Assembly (NCBI GenBank): GCA_050633785.1 | Contig: JBOEHE010000021.1 | Location: 114,561 to 178,560 of the forward strand | Reading direction: 5' to 3' | DNA from: CALKZN01 sp050633785 | Lineage (GTDB): Bacteria; Pseudomonadota; Gammaproteobacteria; Arenicellales; Arenicellaceae | DNA length: 64,000 nucleotides | Part shown: one piece after another, positions 17,150 to 26,600 of the stretch | Layout of the letters: each line of letters opens with the position of its first letter | How positions within the stretch are numbered: position 1 is the stretch's first letter | The notes under the pieces: generated by a model | What the model saw: the letters and a program-made list of their open reading frames with translations, nothing else | Told to the model about the DNA's origin: nothing | Database searches by the model: none | Program-made: the position numbers and the translations under genes

Positions 17150-18484
17150 CTAAAATTTACCGCTTTTTTTCAACGCTACGTACTGTCGAACAATATCAAC
17201 TGCCAACAATTCAGGCTTAGAATCAGTGACAAAAATATTGTGCGCTTCAAGCCTATTCATCAACTCTCTTTGTTGCTGTAAGTAACGATGAGCTCCGGCA
17301 TAAGCCATTGCGTCTTCAAAGTCGGCAACCGGTTTTTCGTTACTTTCGTCAAGAAAATTTTCACGTAAGCTAGCTATCACCAGCAAATGCCGCTGTCGTA
17401 ATAAAGCAGCCGCAGCAAGCAGATCACCTTGATCTTCTTTACGCGCCGTCGTGATTAGAATGACCAATGCCCTTTTTTGGTGTTTTTGCATCAACTTCTG
17501 GGCAGCCGCCAGATAATCACTACTCTGAGGGCTGGAGTGTAAATCATAGATATGGTTGAGTATTGCATTGATACTATGAGCCCCTTTTAATGGTGGCAAC
17601 CATCGACTTTCCCCTGAAAAGCTCATCACACCAACAGAGTCACCTTTGCCCAGGGCAATATAGCTGGTTACCAACAAGGCATTCAATGATCGATCAAAAT
17701 GACTCATTTCACCATCTTTCGCCCGCATTCTGCGGCTACAATCCATCAGAAAGATCACATCCTGGTCCCGTTCATCCTGATATTCTTTGGAAATTGGTTT
17801 GTTATATTTTGCGGTAGATTTCCAATCAACCTGTCTCAGGGTGTCTCCATCTCGAAATTCACGCAACTGCTTGAAATCCATTCCTTGTCCCAACTTTGGC
17901 GCATTATGCAGTCCAAGCAAAGCCAATTGATGCTCAATACCAACAAAAGATGATTGCAGAATCGAACTGAAATCCGGATAAACCCTCAACTCATCAACCT
18001 GCCCTAAACGACATTTAAAATACCATAGCTGCCACTCAGACAATACTTTCACATAGGCAGGTTCTAATTGCCTGCTACCTCGTTTATGCGGAGAAAGTGT
18101 ATAAGTTAACTCTTTGCTGGAATCTCCAGCAATTGAAAAATGCACAGGCAAGCCTTCAGCCTTGATATCCTGATCTGTCGCATCCTGAAAGATACCACTG
18201 ATTGCTTGTGGCGATTCATTACGCAGGACAAAAACAACATTATGCAATCGCCCCAAAGCCAAGGAAACCGGCAAAACACGTTCGCCAGATAGTTGTTTAG
18301 AGTTTGCACGACGAACAGCATCAATCAACGCCGCTACCAGCAAAACTGATAAACCACACCAAATGGACACTTGCAACACAGTTGCTAATGGCACGGAAAA
18401 ATTCGCAATTTTTAAGGCGATCAAAACCGCTGATAAACTACTTAAGCCCAATAAGCATTTCAGTAGTCGTGGGGCTGGACTCAT
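17150..18484 (-). CDS. DUF58 / vWA-like domain membrane protein
   Basis: 444 residues. Two hydrophobic helices near the N-terminus (about residues 10-52) anchor it; then comes a beta-rich region and the DUF58 signature LREFRDGDTLRQVDWKSTAKYNK near residue 210, followed by a von Willebrand A-like fold starting at DVIFLMDCSRRM with FDRSLNALL. DUF58 proteins are regular partners of MoxR AAA+ ATPases; the pair is thought to act on assembly or maturation of envelope or metal-containing complexes. Its ATG overlaps the MoxR stop by 4 bases. It is the last gene of the seven-gene cluster. Confidence 0.88.
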   Translation of the reverse strand: MSPAPRLLKCLLGLSSLSAVLIALKIANFSVPLATVLQVSIWCGLSVLLVAALIDAVRRANSKQLSGERVLPVSLALGRLHNVVFVLRNESPQAISGIFQDATDQDIKAEGLPVHFSIAGDSSKELTYTLSPHKRGSRQLEPAYVKVLSEWQLWYFKCRLGQVDELRVYPDFSSILQSSFVGIEHQLALLGLHNAPKLGQGMDFKQLREFRDGDTLRQVDWKSTAKYNKPISKEYQDERDQDVIFLMDCSRRMRAKDGEMSHFDRSLNALLVTSYIALGKGDSVGVMSFSGESRWLPPLKGAHSINAILNHIYDLHSSPQSSDYLAAAQKLMQKHQKRALVILITTARKEDQGDLLAAAALLRQRHLLVIASLRENFLDESNEKPVADFEDAMAYAGAHRYLQQQRELMNRLEAHNIFVTDSKPELLAVDIVRQYVALKKSGKF

Positions 18485-19467
18485 ATTCTTGGCGCATCCA
18501 CCGAATCAAAAACCTGCGTCAATACATCATCAACCGTACGTCCTTCAATCTCAACTTCCGGAGTCAATGCGACTCGGTGGCGAATCACAGCATGAGCCAT
18601 GCTCTTCACATCATCAGGAATAACGAATTCTCTGCCTGACAGCAAAGCGTTAACTCGAGCAACCCGCAGTAAAGCGATGCAGGCACGGGTACCAGCTCCG
18701 CGAGAAATTGATACATGGTTGCGTGTCGCATGCACTAAATTAACTGCGTATGCAGACACACTATCATCGACAGCAATATCTGAAGCCTGTTGTTGAGCAT
18801 CAATAATGAACTGGGCATCTACGATCGAAGCTTGGCCATCAAACACCGCATTATCATCAACAAAACCAGTTGTGACCATTTTAGTCAACTGCAGCTCATC
18901 ATCAAACTGGGGGTAATCAATATGAATTTTGATCAAAAAACGATCCAATTCGGCTTCTGGCAATGGGTATGTCCCTTCCTGTTCCAATGGATTCTGAGTA
19001 GCCAACACTAAAAATGGCAATGGAACAGAGCGTGGTTTGCCTTCGATAGTCACTTGCTTTTCCTGCATGACTTCCAACAACGCAGCCTGTGACTTTGCTG
19101 GAGCCCGGTTAATTTCATCCGCTAACAACAGGTTAGTAAAGATCGGACCTTTGTGCATACGAAACGCTGACTCTTTCATATCATAAACGACATGCCCGGT
19201 AATATCCGCTGGCATTAAGTCAGGCGTAAATTGAATGCGTTTAAAATCCCCTGAAAAACAGCTGGCAATAGTTTTCACCAATAAGGTTTTACCCAGACCT
19301 GGAACACCTTCCAACAAGACATGTCCATTGGCAAGCAAAGCAATCAGAACCTGTCTGACAACTTCCGGTTGTCCAATAATTTTCTGATTAATCTGCGTTT
19401 CTAGGTTTTGTAAAGTTTGTGCAAGCTGCGTCAAACGGGTAGTGCCTGCGGTTTGTTGATCGCTCAT
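18481..19467 (-). CDS. MoxR family AAA+ ATPase
   Basis: 328 residues. Walker A is EGVPGLGKTLLVK near residue 54; Walker B and the following helix read LLLADEINRAPAKSQAALLEVMQE near 114; sensor 1 is VLATQNPLEQEGTYPLPEAELDRF; the lid has RGAGTRACIALLRVARVNAL. MoxR ATPases act as chaperone-like machines with vWA/DUF58 partners, encoded here immediately downstream with a 4-base overlap. It also overlaps the DUF4350 gene by 4 bases. The target of the complex is not shown by sequence. Confidence 0.93.
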   Translation of the reverse strand: MSDQQTAGTTRLTQLAQTLQNLETQINQKIIGQPEVVRQVLIALLANGHVLLEGVPGLGKTLLVKTIASCFSGDFKRIQFTPDLMPADITGHVVYDMKESAFRMHKGPIFTNLLLADEINRAPAKSQAALLEVMQEKQVTIEGKPRSVPLPFLVLATQNPLEQEGTYPLPEAELDRFLIKIHIDYPQFDDELQLTKMVTTGFVDDNAVFDGQASIVDAQFIIDAQQQASDIAVDDSVSAYAVNLVHATRNHVSISRGAGTRACIALLRVARVNALLSGREFVIPDDVKSMAHAVIRHRVALTPEVEIEGRTVDDVLTQVFDSVDAPRI

Positions 19468-20903
19468 AATGTCTGCCTGATAAATTGTAAATGATTGACT
19501 ATTGTTACCAACTCGAACTCTTGCACTGCTTGAGTACTAAACATGGCAAGTTCAATTTGCGTTGACGATAAACCAGTTTTATCAACCAACGCCTGAATTT
19601 GTTTATCTTGACTTAAAGTGCTGAAGCCTATCTCATTGTGATTGGCCAGTTGTATAACATCTTCCCTGAGAGGTCGAAGAAACTCACTGGTTTCCTGATT
19701 ATGGAACCAGTATTTAGCACTGGCAATGACATGCTCACCCAGAGATCGACGTTGCGTGGTAACAACGCTATGTATGGAACCAAAACGTGCACCTCTGGAC
19801 CACAGCCATAAAAACAACAAAAGCAAGCCACAGATCATAAATGGTAATGCATAACGAACCAGCAATTTAAACAGAGAGGGCATATCCGAAGCATATATCA
19901 ACAGCACTGTCTGGCCTGCTAGCGGGCTTAATTGAGCCAAATAGTACGCATGATCAAATTCATTAATACTGCGGTCATAACGTCGGCTGAGAAAAATATC
20001 TCCAGCCAGAGCTGTAACCTGGCCTTGCCCCACCCCCAAAACCAGCATTTTATAACCATATTTGTTCGAGCCGCCGTAACGCAGTTCATAAGGTGAGTTA
20101 TCAGTATCTGCACCTTCTTCTAACAAAGGATGACCAAAAACAAGAGACTTCGAAAGCTTTAATTTAGTTCGTATTTCCAGTTCCCCTTCTTTTACTTCAA
20201 GTTGTTCATCAAGGTTAAAATGACCTTGTTTGGCAACAAAAGGAAATATCAGTAAGCAACTTTCGTCTCGCCAATCACTCGAACAAGGCCCACTGGTTGT
20301 ACATTGAGTTTCTTCATCATGTTTATCGACATCACCAGATTGAGATTCACCTGCTGCTTCCTTTTGAGCCAGATCCTCATTGTCTTGTTCAATTTTCTCA
20401 TTCATTTCTTTGAGTTGTTCACTTAACAACTTATCCGAATCAACGTCATAAACTGAGTCACCCTCATAATCATCCAGTTCATCCATTTCGCTTTCATAAA
20501 ACTCAGACGTCTTAAGTTCAATATCAAGCCTGTCCAGAATACTTCGGCGCCCTTCAGTGTCAGCATTGGTAGCATTAACCACCAAATGACCGCCTTTTTT
20601 TACCCAGGCAAAAACTTCATCAATTCTTGATGGTGTCAATAAGAGTTCCTGATCCGTCAATAGAATCATTCCTTGCTCAGAGAGTTCATCCAGAGAGTTA
20701 AAGTCCCCATACGTTTTAACATCAACAGCCAGGCTTCGGAGAAAAAATTCTGCTGCCAGATAAGGGTTTCGCCGGGCTTCACTGCTCATAGGCAAAGGAA
20801 CTGTTGTTGTTTTTTTCTCAAAAAAAACAGTAAACAGATACCCTAAAAAAATGACCAGAGCCATCAGTATCGCTGGTAAAATGAAACGTTTAAACGTTTT
20901 CAT
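19464..20903 (-). CDS. DUF4350 domain membrane protein
   Basis: About 479 residues. One N-terminal membrane helix (FILPAILMALVIFLGYLFTVFF) is followed by a DUF4350-type domain (NPYLAAEFFLRSLAVDVKTYG, then LLTDQELLLTPSRIDEVFAWVKKGGHLVV), a glutaminase-like fold common in MoxR/DUF58 operons. A very acidic segment follows (about residues 140-200), and a second membrane helix (LPFMICGLLLLFLWLW) lies near residue 350. The start could be M1 at 20909 or the MKTFKRF ATG at 20903; I use the latter. It overlaps both neighbours. Its role is unknown; a periplasmic or ligand-sensing part of the MoxR system is inference. Confidence 0.8.
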   Translation of the reverse strand: MKTFKRFILPAILMALVIFLGYLFTVFFEKKTTTVPLPMSSEARRNPYLAAEFFLRSLAVDVKTYGDFNSLDELSEQGMILLTDQELLLTPSRIDEVFAWVKKGGHLVVNATNADTEGRRSILDRLDIELKTSEFYESEMDELDDYEGDSVYDVDSDKLLSEQLKEMNEKIEQDNEDLAQKEAAGESQSGDVDKHDEETQCTTSGPCSSDWRDESCLLIFPFVAKQGHFNLDEQLEVKEGELEIRTKLKLSKSLVFGHPLLEEGADTDNSPYELRYGGSNKYGYKMLVLGVGQGQVTALAGDIFLSRRYDRSINEFDHAYYLAQLSPLAGQTVLLIYASDMPSLFKLLVRYALPFMICGLLLLFLWLWSRGARFGSIHSVVTTQRRSLGEHVIASAKYWFHNQETSEFLRPLREDVIQLANHNEIGFSTLSQDKQIQALVDKTGLSSTQIELAMFSTQAVQEFELVTIVNHLQFIRQTL

Positions 20904-22446
20904 TATCAACCTCTGCAGTCAACACCCGCTGCCAATCATCACATAATTGTATAAACACTTCCTCTTCTAACGGGATATGGCCATAAGCTAACGATTGCCA
21001 GGCAGATGTTAAGGTCTGCATATAACGATGTAACTCGTCATTAGCCAATAGAGACACTTGTTGCAAACATTCATTTTCAGTATAGCCATCGTAAAACTGA
21101 CATCCAAATTGGTGTAATAAGCGTGACAAACTGGCACGATACAGCAAACTGACAGCCTCTCTGTTTTGCCCTGAGTTCCATAAGTGCCAGGTACTCTCAA
21201 TCACGTCATCAGGCAAGCTTTCAGCCCGAACATCAAGACCAAAGAGAACTTCCGGTTTTTTAACAAGATCAGGCTTTTTACCAAATGACCGAATAATTCC
21301 AGCTATATTTTTTCGAAAATAGAACAATAAATATGCCAGCAACAAGACTGCTAATGTCCAGAAAATCCATTTCACCAACTGACCTACTGTTCCCAGAGTA
21401 TTTGCATGTTTTTCAAAAAACTCAACAATATTTATAATCCATTCAGGTATGGCATCTCTCTTTTTTTTATCCTTAATGTCTTTAAATTGCCAACTTTCAA
21501 CCTCTTTTTCACCTCCAAAATCCTTACCCTGCACAATTTGGCTTATCAGCCTCTTAGCTTCGGATTGATCAGGTCGGTCATCTTCATACTGAACAACAAT
21601 TTCCGACTCCCCCTTTGCTTGAACAGAATTATTCCCAACAACACCACTTAAACCCAGTATTAATACTGAACAAACAATAGCAGACAACAAACCCGTTTTA
21701 TGCGTGTTCTTCGATGTTTTTTTCTCTGCTGACAGTTTACGAAATTGTATTTCAATATCCCAACCTTCCAATTCTACACGACGATTCAAATAAGCAATAA
21801 AACCTGCCGTAACATAAAATGGTGCAATCACACACATACAAAAGTAATACACCAAGGTCTGAACCCAAATTGCCCCACCTTCATTTTCAACAAGATAGTT
21901 AAACAAACTATATTGTTCTGGCAGAAACATTCCAACCAGAAACACCAGTCCTACCGCCAGAAATGACTCAATATGGACACAAACAAAAGTCAGCATTGTT
22001 GGTGCACTGGATGCTTTTGCATGAAGAACATTCAATCTCTGTCTACGGCGCTTCCCTGACAAGTGTTCCAAAACCGACACCGGCATGTCAAAAGACCGGG
22101 TAAAACTTAAACGCCTGAAGGTTAGCCACCAGAAACCATCGTGCTTCCAAAGCTTCAAAGTAGTTTTAAGTGCTTCACCCACAGAAACTGACTGAGAAAA
22201 CACTTTGCGACTGGCAATGTATAAAGGTAATTTATCGAATAATGGTTTGAACCACCAGATAAATAGAAAACCCAACCAGGGATACTCTATTGACAAAAAA
22301 CAGGCACCCACTGCAAATGGCAGAGAAACCAGAAACCAGCTGAGAAAAAGTGGCCACCACCAGATTGCACCCAACCTGCAACCCAGGTCAACTGCAGCCC
22401 ATTTGTGCCTTAGACGAGGGTCAATTTGCAAATTATCAAGCTGCAT
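20890..22446 (-). CDS. DUF4129 domain membrane protein
   Basis: 518 residues. Hydrophobic helices lie at about residues 34-78 and 155-225; a single helix (GLLSAIVCSVLILGLSGVVG) precedes a polar region of about 100 residues; a final helix (WIFWTLAVLLLAYLLFYF) lies near residue 370. The C-terminus is a soluble DUF4129-like domain (EAVSLLYRASLSRLLHQFGCQF, TENECL) typical of genes beside MoxR and transglutaminase-like proteins. It starts 3 bases after the SpoIIM-like gene and overlaps the DUF4350 gene. Function is not established. Confidence 0.78.
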   Translation of the reverse strand: MQLDNLQIDPRLRHKWAAVDLGCRLGAIWWWPLFLSWFLVSLPFAVGACFLSIEYPWLGFLFIWWFKPLFDKLPLYIASRKVFSQSVSVGEALKTTLKLWKHDGFWWLTFRRLSFTRSFDMPVSVLEHLSGKRRRQRLNVLHAKASSAPTMLTFVCVHIESFLAVGLVFLVGMFLPEQYSLFNYLVENEGGAIWVQTLVYYFCMCVIAPFYVTAGFIAYLNRRVELEGWDIEIQFRKLSAEKKTSKNTHKTGLLSAIVCSVLILGLSGVVGNNSVQAKGESEIVVQYEDDRPDQSEAKRLISQIVQGKDFGGEKEVESWQFKDIKDKKKRDAIPEWIINIVEFFEKHANTLGTVGQLVKWIFWTLAVLLLAYLLFYFRKNIAGIIRSFGKKPDLVKKPEVLFGLDVRAESLPDDVIESTWHLWNSGQNREAVSLLYRASLSRLLHQFGCQFYDGYTENECLQQVSLLANDELHRYMQTLTSAWQSLAYGHIPLEEEVFIQLCDDWQRVLTAEVDNENV

Positions 22447-22449
22447 AAT

Positions 22450-23421
22450 CTATTGACCCTGACGCTTTTTTTCATTACCAAGAAACAGAAAATATGCGAT
22501 GACCAGAGCCCATAAAACACCACCAACCAGATATTTGGTTGATACTGGTAAGCTGGCTTGCGATGACCAGAATGCTTCCAGAAATGCCGCTATAATCAAC
22601 ATTAGTGTCGTTCCATAAATAATCTTAACCGCGTCCTTAGCGGCCAGTTTCAAGGCATCAATTCGAGACAGGTGACCAGGAACCAACAAGGCATGCCCGA
22701 GTTTTAATCCCGCGGCACCACTGAATACTATTGCTGTCAGCTCAAATGAACCATGACCTACTACAAAGGGATAAAACGTATCCGTAAAACCCACATTCGT
22801 CAAATGCCCTGCTACCGCGCCAATATATAATCCATTGAACACCAGAAAAAACAAGGACCCAACACAAAGCAAGATACCGCTGGCAAAACACTGAAAACTG
22901 ATACTGATATTATTCTTTATATAATGGCCAAACATCAGAATATTATCCGTAGACTCACGCTCGCGGCCGAAAACCCGGTTTGCCGGATCATACATTGATT
23001 CAAAATTCGCCACATCTCTCACAGACATTAGACTGTAGACAACTGTATCACTGAAATAACAAGCCAAGCCCATCAGCAACAAGGGCAGGCAAAACGCAGC
23101 TGTCGCTATCCACACATAGCTTTGGTTTCGCCGAATAGCATTTGGAAAACCATAATACAAAAAACGGAACCACTGATAGCGACCTTGCTTGACAGGCTTA
23201 TACAATAAGGCATGCCCGGTCAGCACCATGGCATTTAAACGGGCAATCAAGCCATTTGAGTAAGAACGGTTCTTAGCCAGGGACAATTGTTGACACAATT
23301 TTCTGTAATCGTTGGGGAATGCAGCCATATCAGGTGCAGACATTTTATCTGGAGATTTTATATTACGTTGCAACTGCTCCCAGAATTCCTGATTTTGAAC
23401 TATAAATTCAGTCTGTTTCAT
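22450..23421 (-). CDS. SpoIIM/DUF95 family membrane protein
   Basis: 323 residues. A soluble helical N-terminus (about 1-90) is followed by five to six membrane helices. The segment FNGLYIGAVAGHLTN and the VVGHGSFELTAIVFSGAAGLKLG signature identify the stage II sporulation protein M (DUF95) family. In non-sporulating proteobacteria these genes occur in MoxR/DUF58/RDD clusters, where their task is unknown. It overlaps the RDD gene upstream by 4 bases and is 3 bases from the DUF4129 gene. Confidence 0.88.
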   Translation of the reverse strand: MKQTEFIVQNQEFWEQLQRNIKSPDKMSAPDMAAFPNDYRKLCQQLSLAKNRSYSNGLIARLNAMVLTGHALLYKPVKQGRYQWFRFLYYGFPNAIRRNQSYVWIATAAFCLPLLLMGLACYFSDTVVYSLMSVRDVANFESMYDPANRVFGRERESTDNILMFGHYIKNNISISFQCFASGILLCVGSLFFLVFNGLYIGAVAGHLTNVGFTDTFYPFVVGHGSFELTAIVFSGAAGLKLGHALLVPGHLSRIDALKLAAKDAVKIIYGTTLMLIIAAFLEAFWSSQASLPVSTKYLVGGVLWALVIAYFLFLGNEKKRQGQ

Positions 23422-24122
23422 TTTGCACCCAGAAGTCCAACACCAACAGCTTGCAAATAATCAACACAGGCTTGATCTTCTTTGCCTGTTTCTGCAGCAA
23501 GAATATTGGCCAATTCTATTTTTCTGGCCGCCGACAAGGCATTATGGCGATGGGTATAGGCAATCAAAGCCTGCTGCCCCGCCTGATTCAATGGCCGCCA
23601 TAAAGGCTGGGGGCTTTGCCTAGGCAGTTCATTAACAACCTCCTGCTTATCAACATAAACAACCAGAGTAGCAGCAGCAAGGTCACCTAAGCGTTGAAAT
23701 TTATTACTGAGTATCATGCTCAACATACCAAAACAGTAAACGAAAGGAAGAAAATCAACGCTGCGTAATAAATTACGAGTGATTGATGCCCCCCAAGTCA
23801 CTGGGGTTAAGTCTTCATTAATTACTTTAATTTTCATCCATTTCTTGCCAGGTGTCTGTCCATTTCTCAGCACTTCAAATAAAACAGGGTAAAACCACTC
23901 CAATATAAAAAACAGAATAAAATATACCCCTGTCAAAGCATTAGCTGTGCCGTCACCTAATATTCCAAAATACACAAACACCCACATCGCCACCACTAGA
24001 ACAAAGCCTCGGATTAAGAAATCAATGCCGAATGCAATAAAGCGAACAACGATGCCAGACACATCAACGTGCAAATCAACTCCTTCTGGAGTTTCCACCG
24101 AGTGCAAGGTATCAATTTGCAT
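23418..24122 (-). CDS. RDD family membrane protein
   Basis: 234 residues. The RDD signature appears as VVRFIAFGIDFLIRGFVLVV (helix 1 with an F-x-x-D core) and later GQTPGKKWMKIKVINEDLTPVTWG, then ITRNLLRSVDFLPFVYCFGMLSM and NKFQRLGDLAAATLVV. Four hydrophobic segments lie between residues 28 and 160; the last about 60 residues are soluble. RDD proteins have been linked to ion transport in some bacteria, but within MoxR clusters the role is unknown. An AGGATG ribosome site precedes the start. Confidence 0.88.
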   Translation of the reverse strand: MQIDTLHSVETPEGVDLHVDVSGIVVRFIAFGIDFLIRGFVLVVAMWVFVYFGILGDGTANALTGVYFILFFILEWFYPVLFEVLRNGQTPGKKWMKIKVINEDLTPVTWGASITRNLLRSVDFLPFVYCFGMLSMILSNKFQRLGDLAAATLVVYVDKQEVVNELPRQSPQPLWRPLNQAGQQALIAYTHRHNALSAARKIELANILAAETGKEDQACVDYLQAVGVGLLGAK

Positions 24123-24139
24123 AATTCATCCTATTTTGG

Positions 24140-24174
24140 AGCAGCATCAACAATCCCAGTTTATTGATGCTGCT
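24140..24174 (-). terminator. Hairpin between the 24203-24925 gene and the RDD gene
   Basis: AGCAGCATCAA and TTGATGCTGCT are a perfect 11-bp inverted repeat with a 13-base loop. It lies in the 80-base gap between two minus-strand membrane-protein genes. There is no T run after it in the transcribed direction, so it may be an attenuator or processing site rather than a full terminator. Confidence 0.5.
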
Positions 24175-24202
24175 TCTTTCTCCTTATAAATCCAAACGTC
24201 AA

Positions 24203-24925
24203 TCAACTCAATGTCTTTGAGTCAACTCCAAACATATTCCGATATAAAACAGCATAAGCAATCATAAGCATTGGAGCAGCCCAGATCAAACCTATTCCCA
24301 ATGGGAGCATTGCTATAAGAGCAATCAAACTGGTTAGCAATAAGAAACCAAAATGTTTAAACCAACGCTTGGTGATCGATTTCCTAGATGTTTCCAGTGC
24401 TTCCCAAATCCCCATATTTTTTTCCACCAGTAAAGGCATTGCCATAAGGTAAGCAACTGACAGGTATATTCCAGGAAGAACCAGGCAAATGAAACCAAGC
24501 AAAATTAACAAACTCATCACGATATACAATCCAAAGATTTTCGCTACTTTGCTATATAAATTAAATAAAGCGTCAAAACCAGAATCTACGCCCATCGATT
24601 TACGGATAGCGACGATAAAGGCTCCCATAATTATAGGGAAACTGGCTAATACTCCAATCATTGGGATAACAAACCCACCCAAAACGCCATTTCCAAACAT
24701 CATTGCTCCCAGTACACTGATGGCCATATAAATGACGATATAAAGCAATAGACCTACCAGAATATAACGTTTTGACCCTTTGGTTTTCTCCCATGCTTCA
24801 CTGAGAATACTTTTGATCTGAAAGTTATAACGCCCTGAAAGAGCAATTTCCATTGAGCCATATTCGCCCTGCTTAACTTCGTCTAACAGCTCCGCTTCCG
24901 GTGCGTTATAAATATTATCACTCAT
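24203..24925 (-). CDS. Multi-pass membrane protein (YciC/DUF975-like)
   Basis: 240 residues. A polar N-terminus of about 50 residues (MSDNIYNAPEAELLDE) precedes five or six membrane helices. The segment LVLPGIYLSVAYLMAMPLLVEKNMGIWEALETSRK resembles the conserved core of YciC/DUF975-type proteins, a family of unknown function. The start has an AGGAG ribosome site. It is the first gene after ffh in the minus direction and is set apart from the RDD gene by a hairpin, so it may be expressed partly on its own. Confidence 0.7.
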   Translation of the reverse strand: MSDNIYNAPEAELLDEVKQGEYGSMEIALSGRYNFQIKSILSEAWEKTKGSKRYILVGLLLYIVIYMAISVLGAMMFGNGVLGGFVIPMIGVLASFPIIMGAFIVAIRKSMGVDSGFDALFNLYSKVAKIFGLYIVMSLLILLGFICLVLPGIYLSVAYLMAMPLLVEKNMGIWEALETSRKSITKRWFKHFGFLLLTSLIALIAMLPLGIGLIWAAPMLMIAYAVLYRNMFGVDSKTLS

Positions 24926-25090
24926 CTTTGACTCCTTTTATTTTGTTTTTCGATTTAATGTAAATCCCAGAACAGGCTTAGATACTAGATGAAAGATCTG
25001 CCTTCAGCAATCCCCAATTAACAGAAGTTTGAAAGCTTTGTTCAAGCAGCAACATTTTCATCAAGACATCCTTGATCGCAACAGTTTGTT

Positions 25091-26455
25091 TTACATAGGA
25101 AAACCGGGTGGCATCTTGCCCCCCATCCCACGCATCATTTTCATCATTTTACCTTTGCTGCCCATTTTCTTCATCATTTTCTGCATTTGCGTGAATTGCT
25201 TAAGCAAACGGTTAACATCCTGCACCTGTGTTCCAGAACCTAGAGCGATGCGCTTACGTCTTGACCCCTTAATCAGAGCAGGAAATTGTCGCTCCTGAGG
25301 AGTCATTGAGTCAATGATAGCAACATTTTTTGACAACTCTCCGCCCATTCCCCCTAACGCTCCTTGCGGAATATTCAATTTGCCCATACCCGGCATTTTA
25401 TCCATCAGACTTTCAATTCCGCCCATGCTGTTCATTTGCGAAATTTGATCGCGATAATCAGCCAGATCAAACCCTTTACCTTTTTTAAGTTTTTTCGCTA
25501 ACTTGGCGGCCTTAGTCTTATCAACTTTTTGTTCCGCTTCTTCAATCAAAGTTAGCACATCGCCCATACCAAGGATACGCGACGCTACCCGTTCAGGGTG
25601 AAACGCTTCCAAACCATCTATTTTTTCACTGACACCCAGAAATTTAATCGGTTTGCCTGTCACCTGTCTCAATGATAAGGCAGCACCACCACGAGCATCA
25701 CCATCTGTTTTTGTCAGTATCACACCTGTTAATGGTAAGGCTTCGTCAAAGGCCTTAGCACTGTTAACCGCATCCTGTCCGGTCATACTATCAACAACAA
25801 ATAGAGTCTCCACCGGGTTAACAGCCTGGTGAACCGCCTGAATCTCACTCATCAACTCACCGTCCACATGCAAACGACCGGCCGTATCAATTATCAGGAC
25901 ATCCATAACATGGTTCTTAGCAGCAGTGATTGCATTGTTAGCAATTTCAACTGCCGATTGAGAAGGGTCACTCGGGAAAAATTCAACATCAACGGATGCT
26001 GCCAATGACTTGAGCTGTTCAATCGCCGCAGGTCGGTAAATATCTGCGCTGGTAACCATAACCTTCTTGTTTTCGCGATTTTTCAACAGGTTTGCCAGTT
26101 TGGCTACCGTGGTTGTTTTACCAGCACCCTGCAATCCAGCCATAAGAATAACAGCTGGTGGTTGCTGCGCTAAATTCAAGGCATCATTCTCAGCCCCCAT
26201 CATCGTCACCAGTTCGGCGTTGACAATTTTAACCACCATCTGACCAGGATTTAAGCTATTAGAAACATCCGCCCCCAAAGCCTTTTCTTTGACATTACTG
26301 ATAAACTGCTTAACCACTGGCAAGGCCACATCAGCCTCAAGCAAAGCAATTCTTACTTCGCGCATAGCCTCAGCAATATTATCTTCGGTCAGTCGAGCCT
26401 GGCCACGAATTTTTTTGACCGTACTTTGTAAACGGTCGCTTAATTGTTCAAACAT
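25091..26455 (-). CDS. ffh: Signal recognition particle protein Ffh
   Basis: 454 residues. This is the GTPase of the signal recognition particle, which delivers nascent membrane proteins with 4.5S RNA to FtsY. The N domain covers residues 1-90; the G domain has GLQGAGKTTTVAKL (G1), DTAGRLHVD (G3) and TKTDGDARGGAALS (G4). The M domain includes the RNA-binding SRRKRIALGSGTQVQDVNRLLKQF and methionine-rich segments ending GGKMPPGFPM. Its usual downstream neighbour rpsP is here about 8 kb away. Confidence 0.97.
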   Translation of the reverse strand: MFEQLSDRLQSTVKKIRGQARLTEDNIAEAMREVRIALLEADVALPVVKQFISNVKEKALGADVSNSLNPGQMVVKIVNAELVTMMGAENDALNLAQQPPAVILMAGLQGAGKTTTVAKLANLLKNRENKKVMVTSADIYRPAAIEQLKSLAASVDVEFFPSDPSQSAVEIANNAITAAKNHVMDVLIIDTAGRLHVDGELMSEIQAVHQAVNPVETLFVVDSMTGQDAVNSAKAFDEALPLTGVILTKTDGDARGGAALSLRQVTGKPIKFLGVSEKIDGLEAFHPERVASRILGMGDVLTLIEEAEQKVDKTKAAKLAKKLKKGKGFDLADYRDQISQMNSMGGIESLMDKMPGMGKLNIPQGALGGMGGELSKNVAIIDSMTPQERQFPALIKGSRRKRIALGSGTQVQDVNRLLKQFTQMQKMMKKMGSKGKMMKMMRGMGGKMPPGFPM

Positions 26456-26600
26456 AAATGATGTATTTTCAGTAAATTGGGTCTGTTGGCATTGTTGACA
26501 TTAACGTCTGTTGATATGCTATGTTAGGTAGCTGGTATAAAGCAATATATTATCCACTGATATACCACACAACAATTAATTTAATGGTTAAATTTAACGA

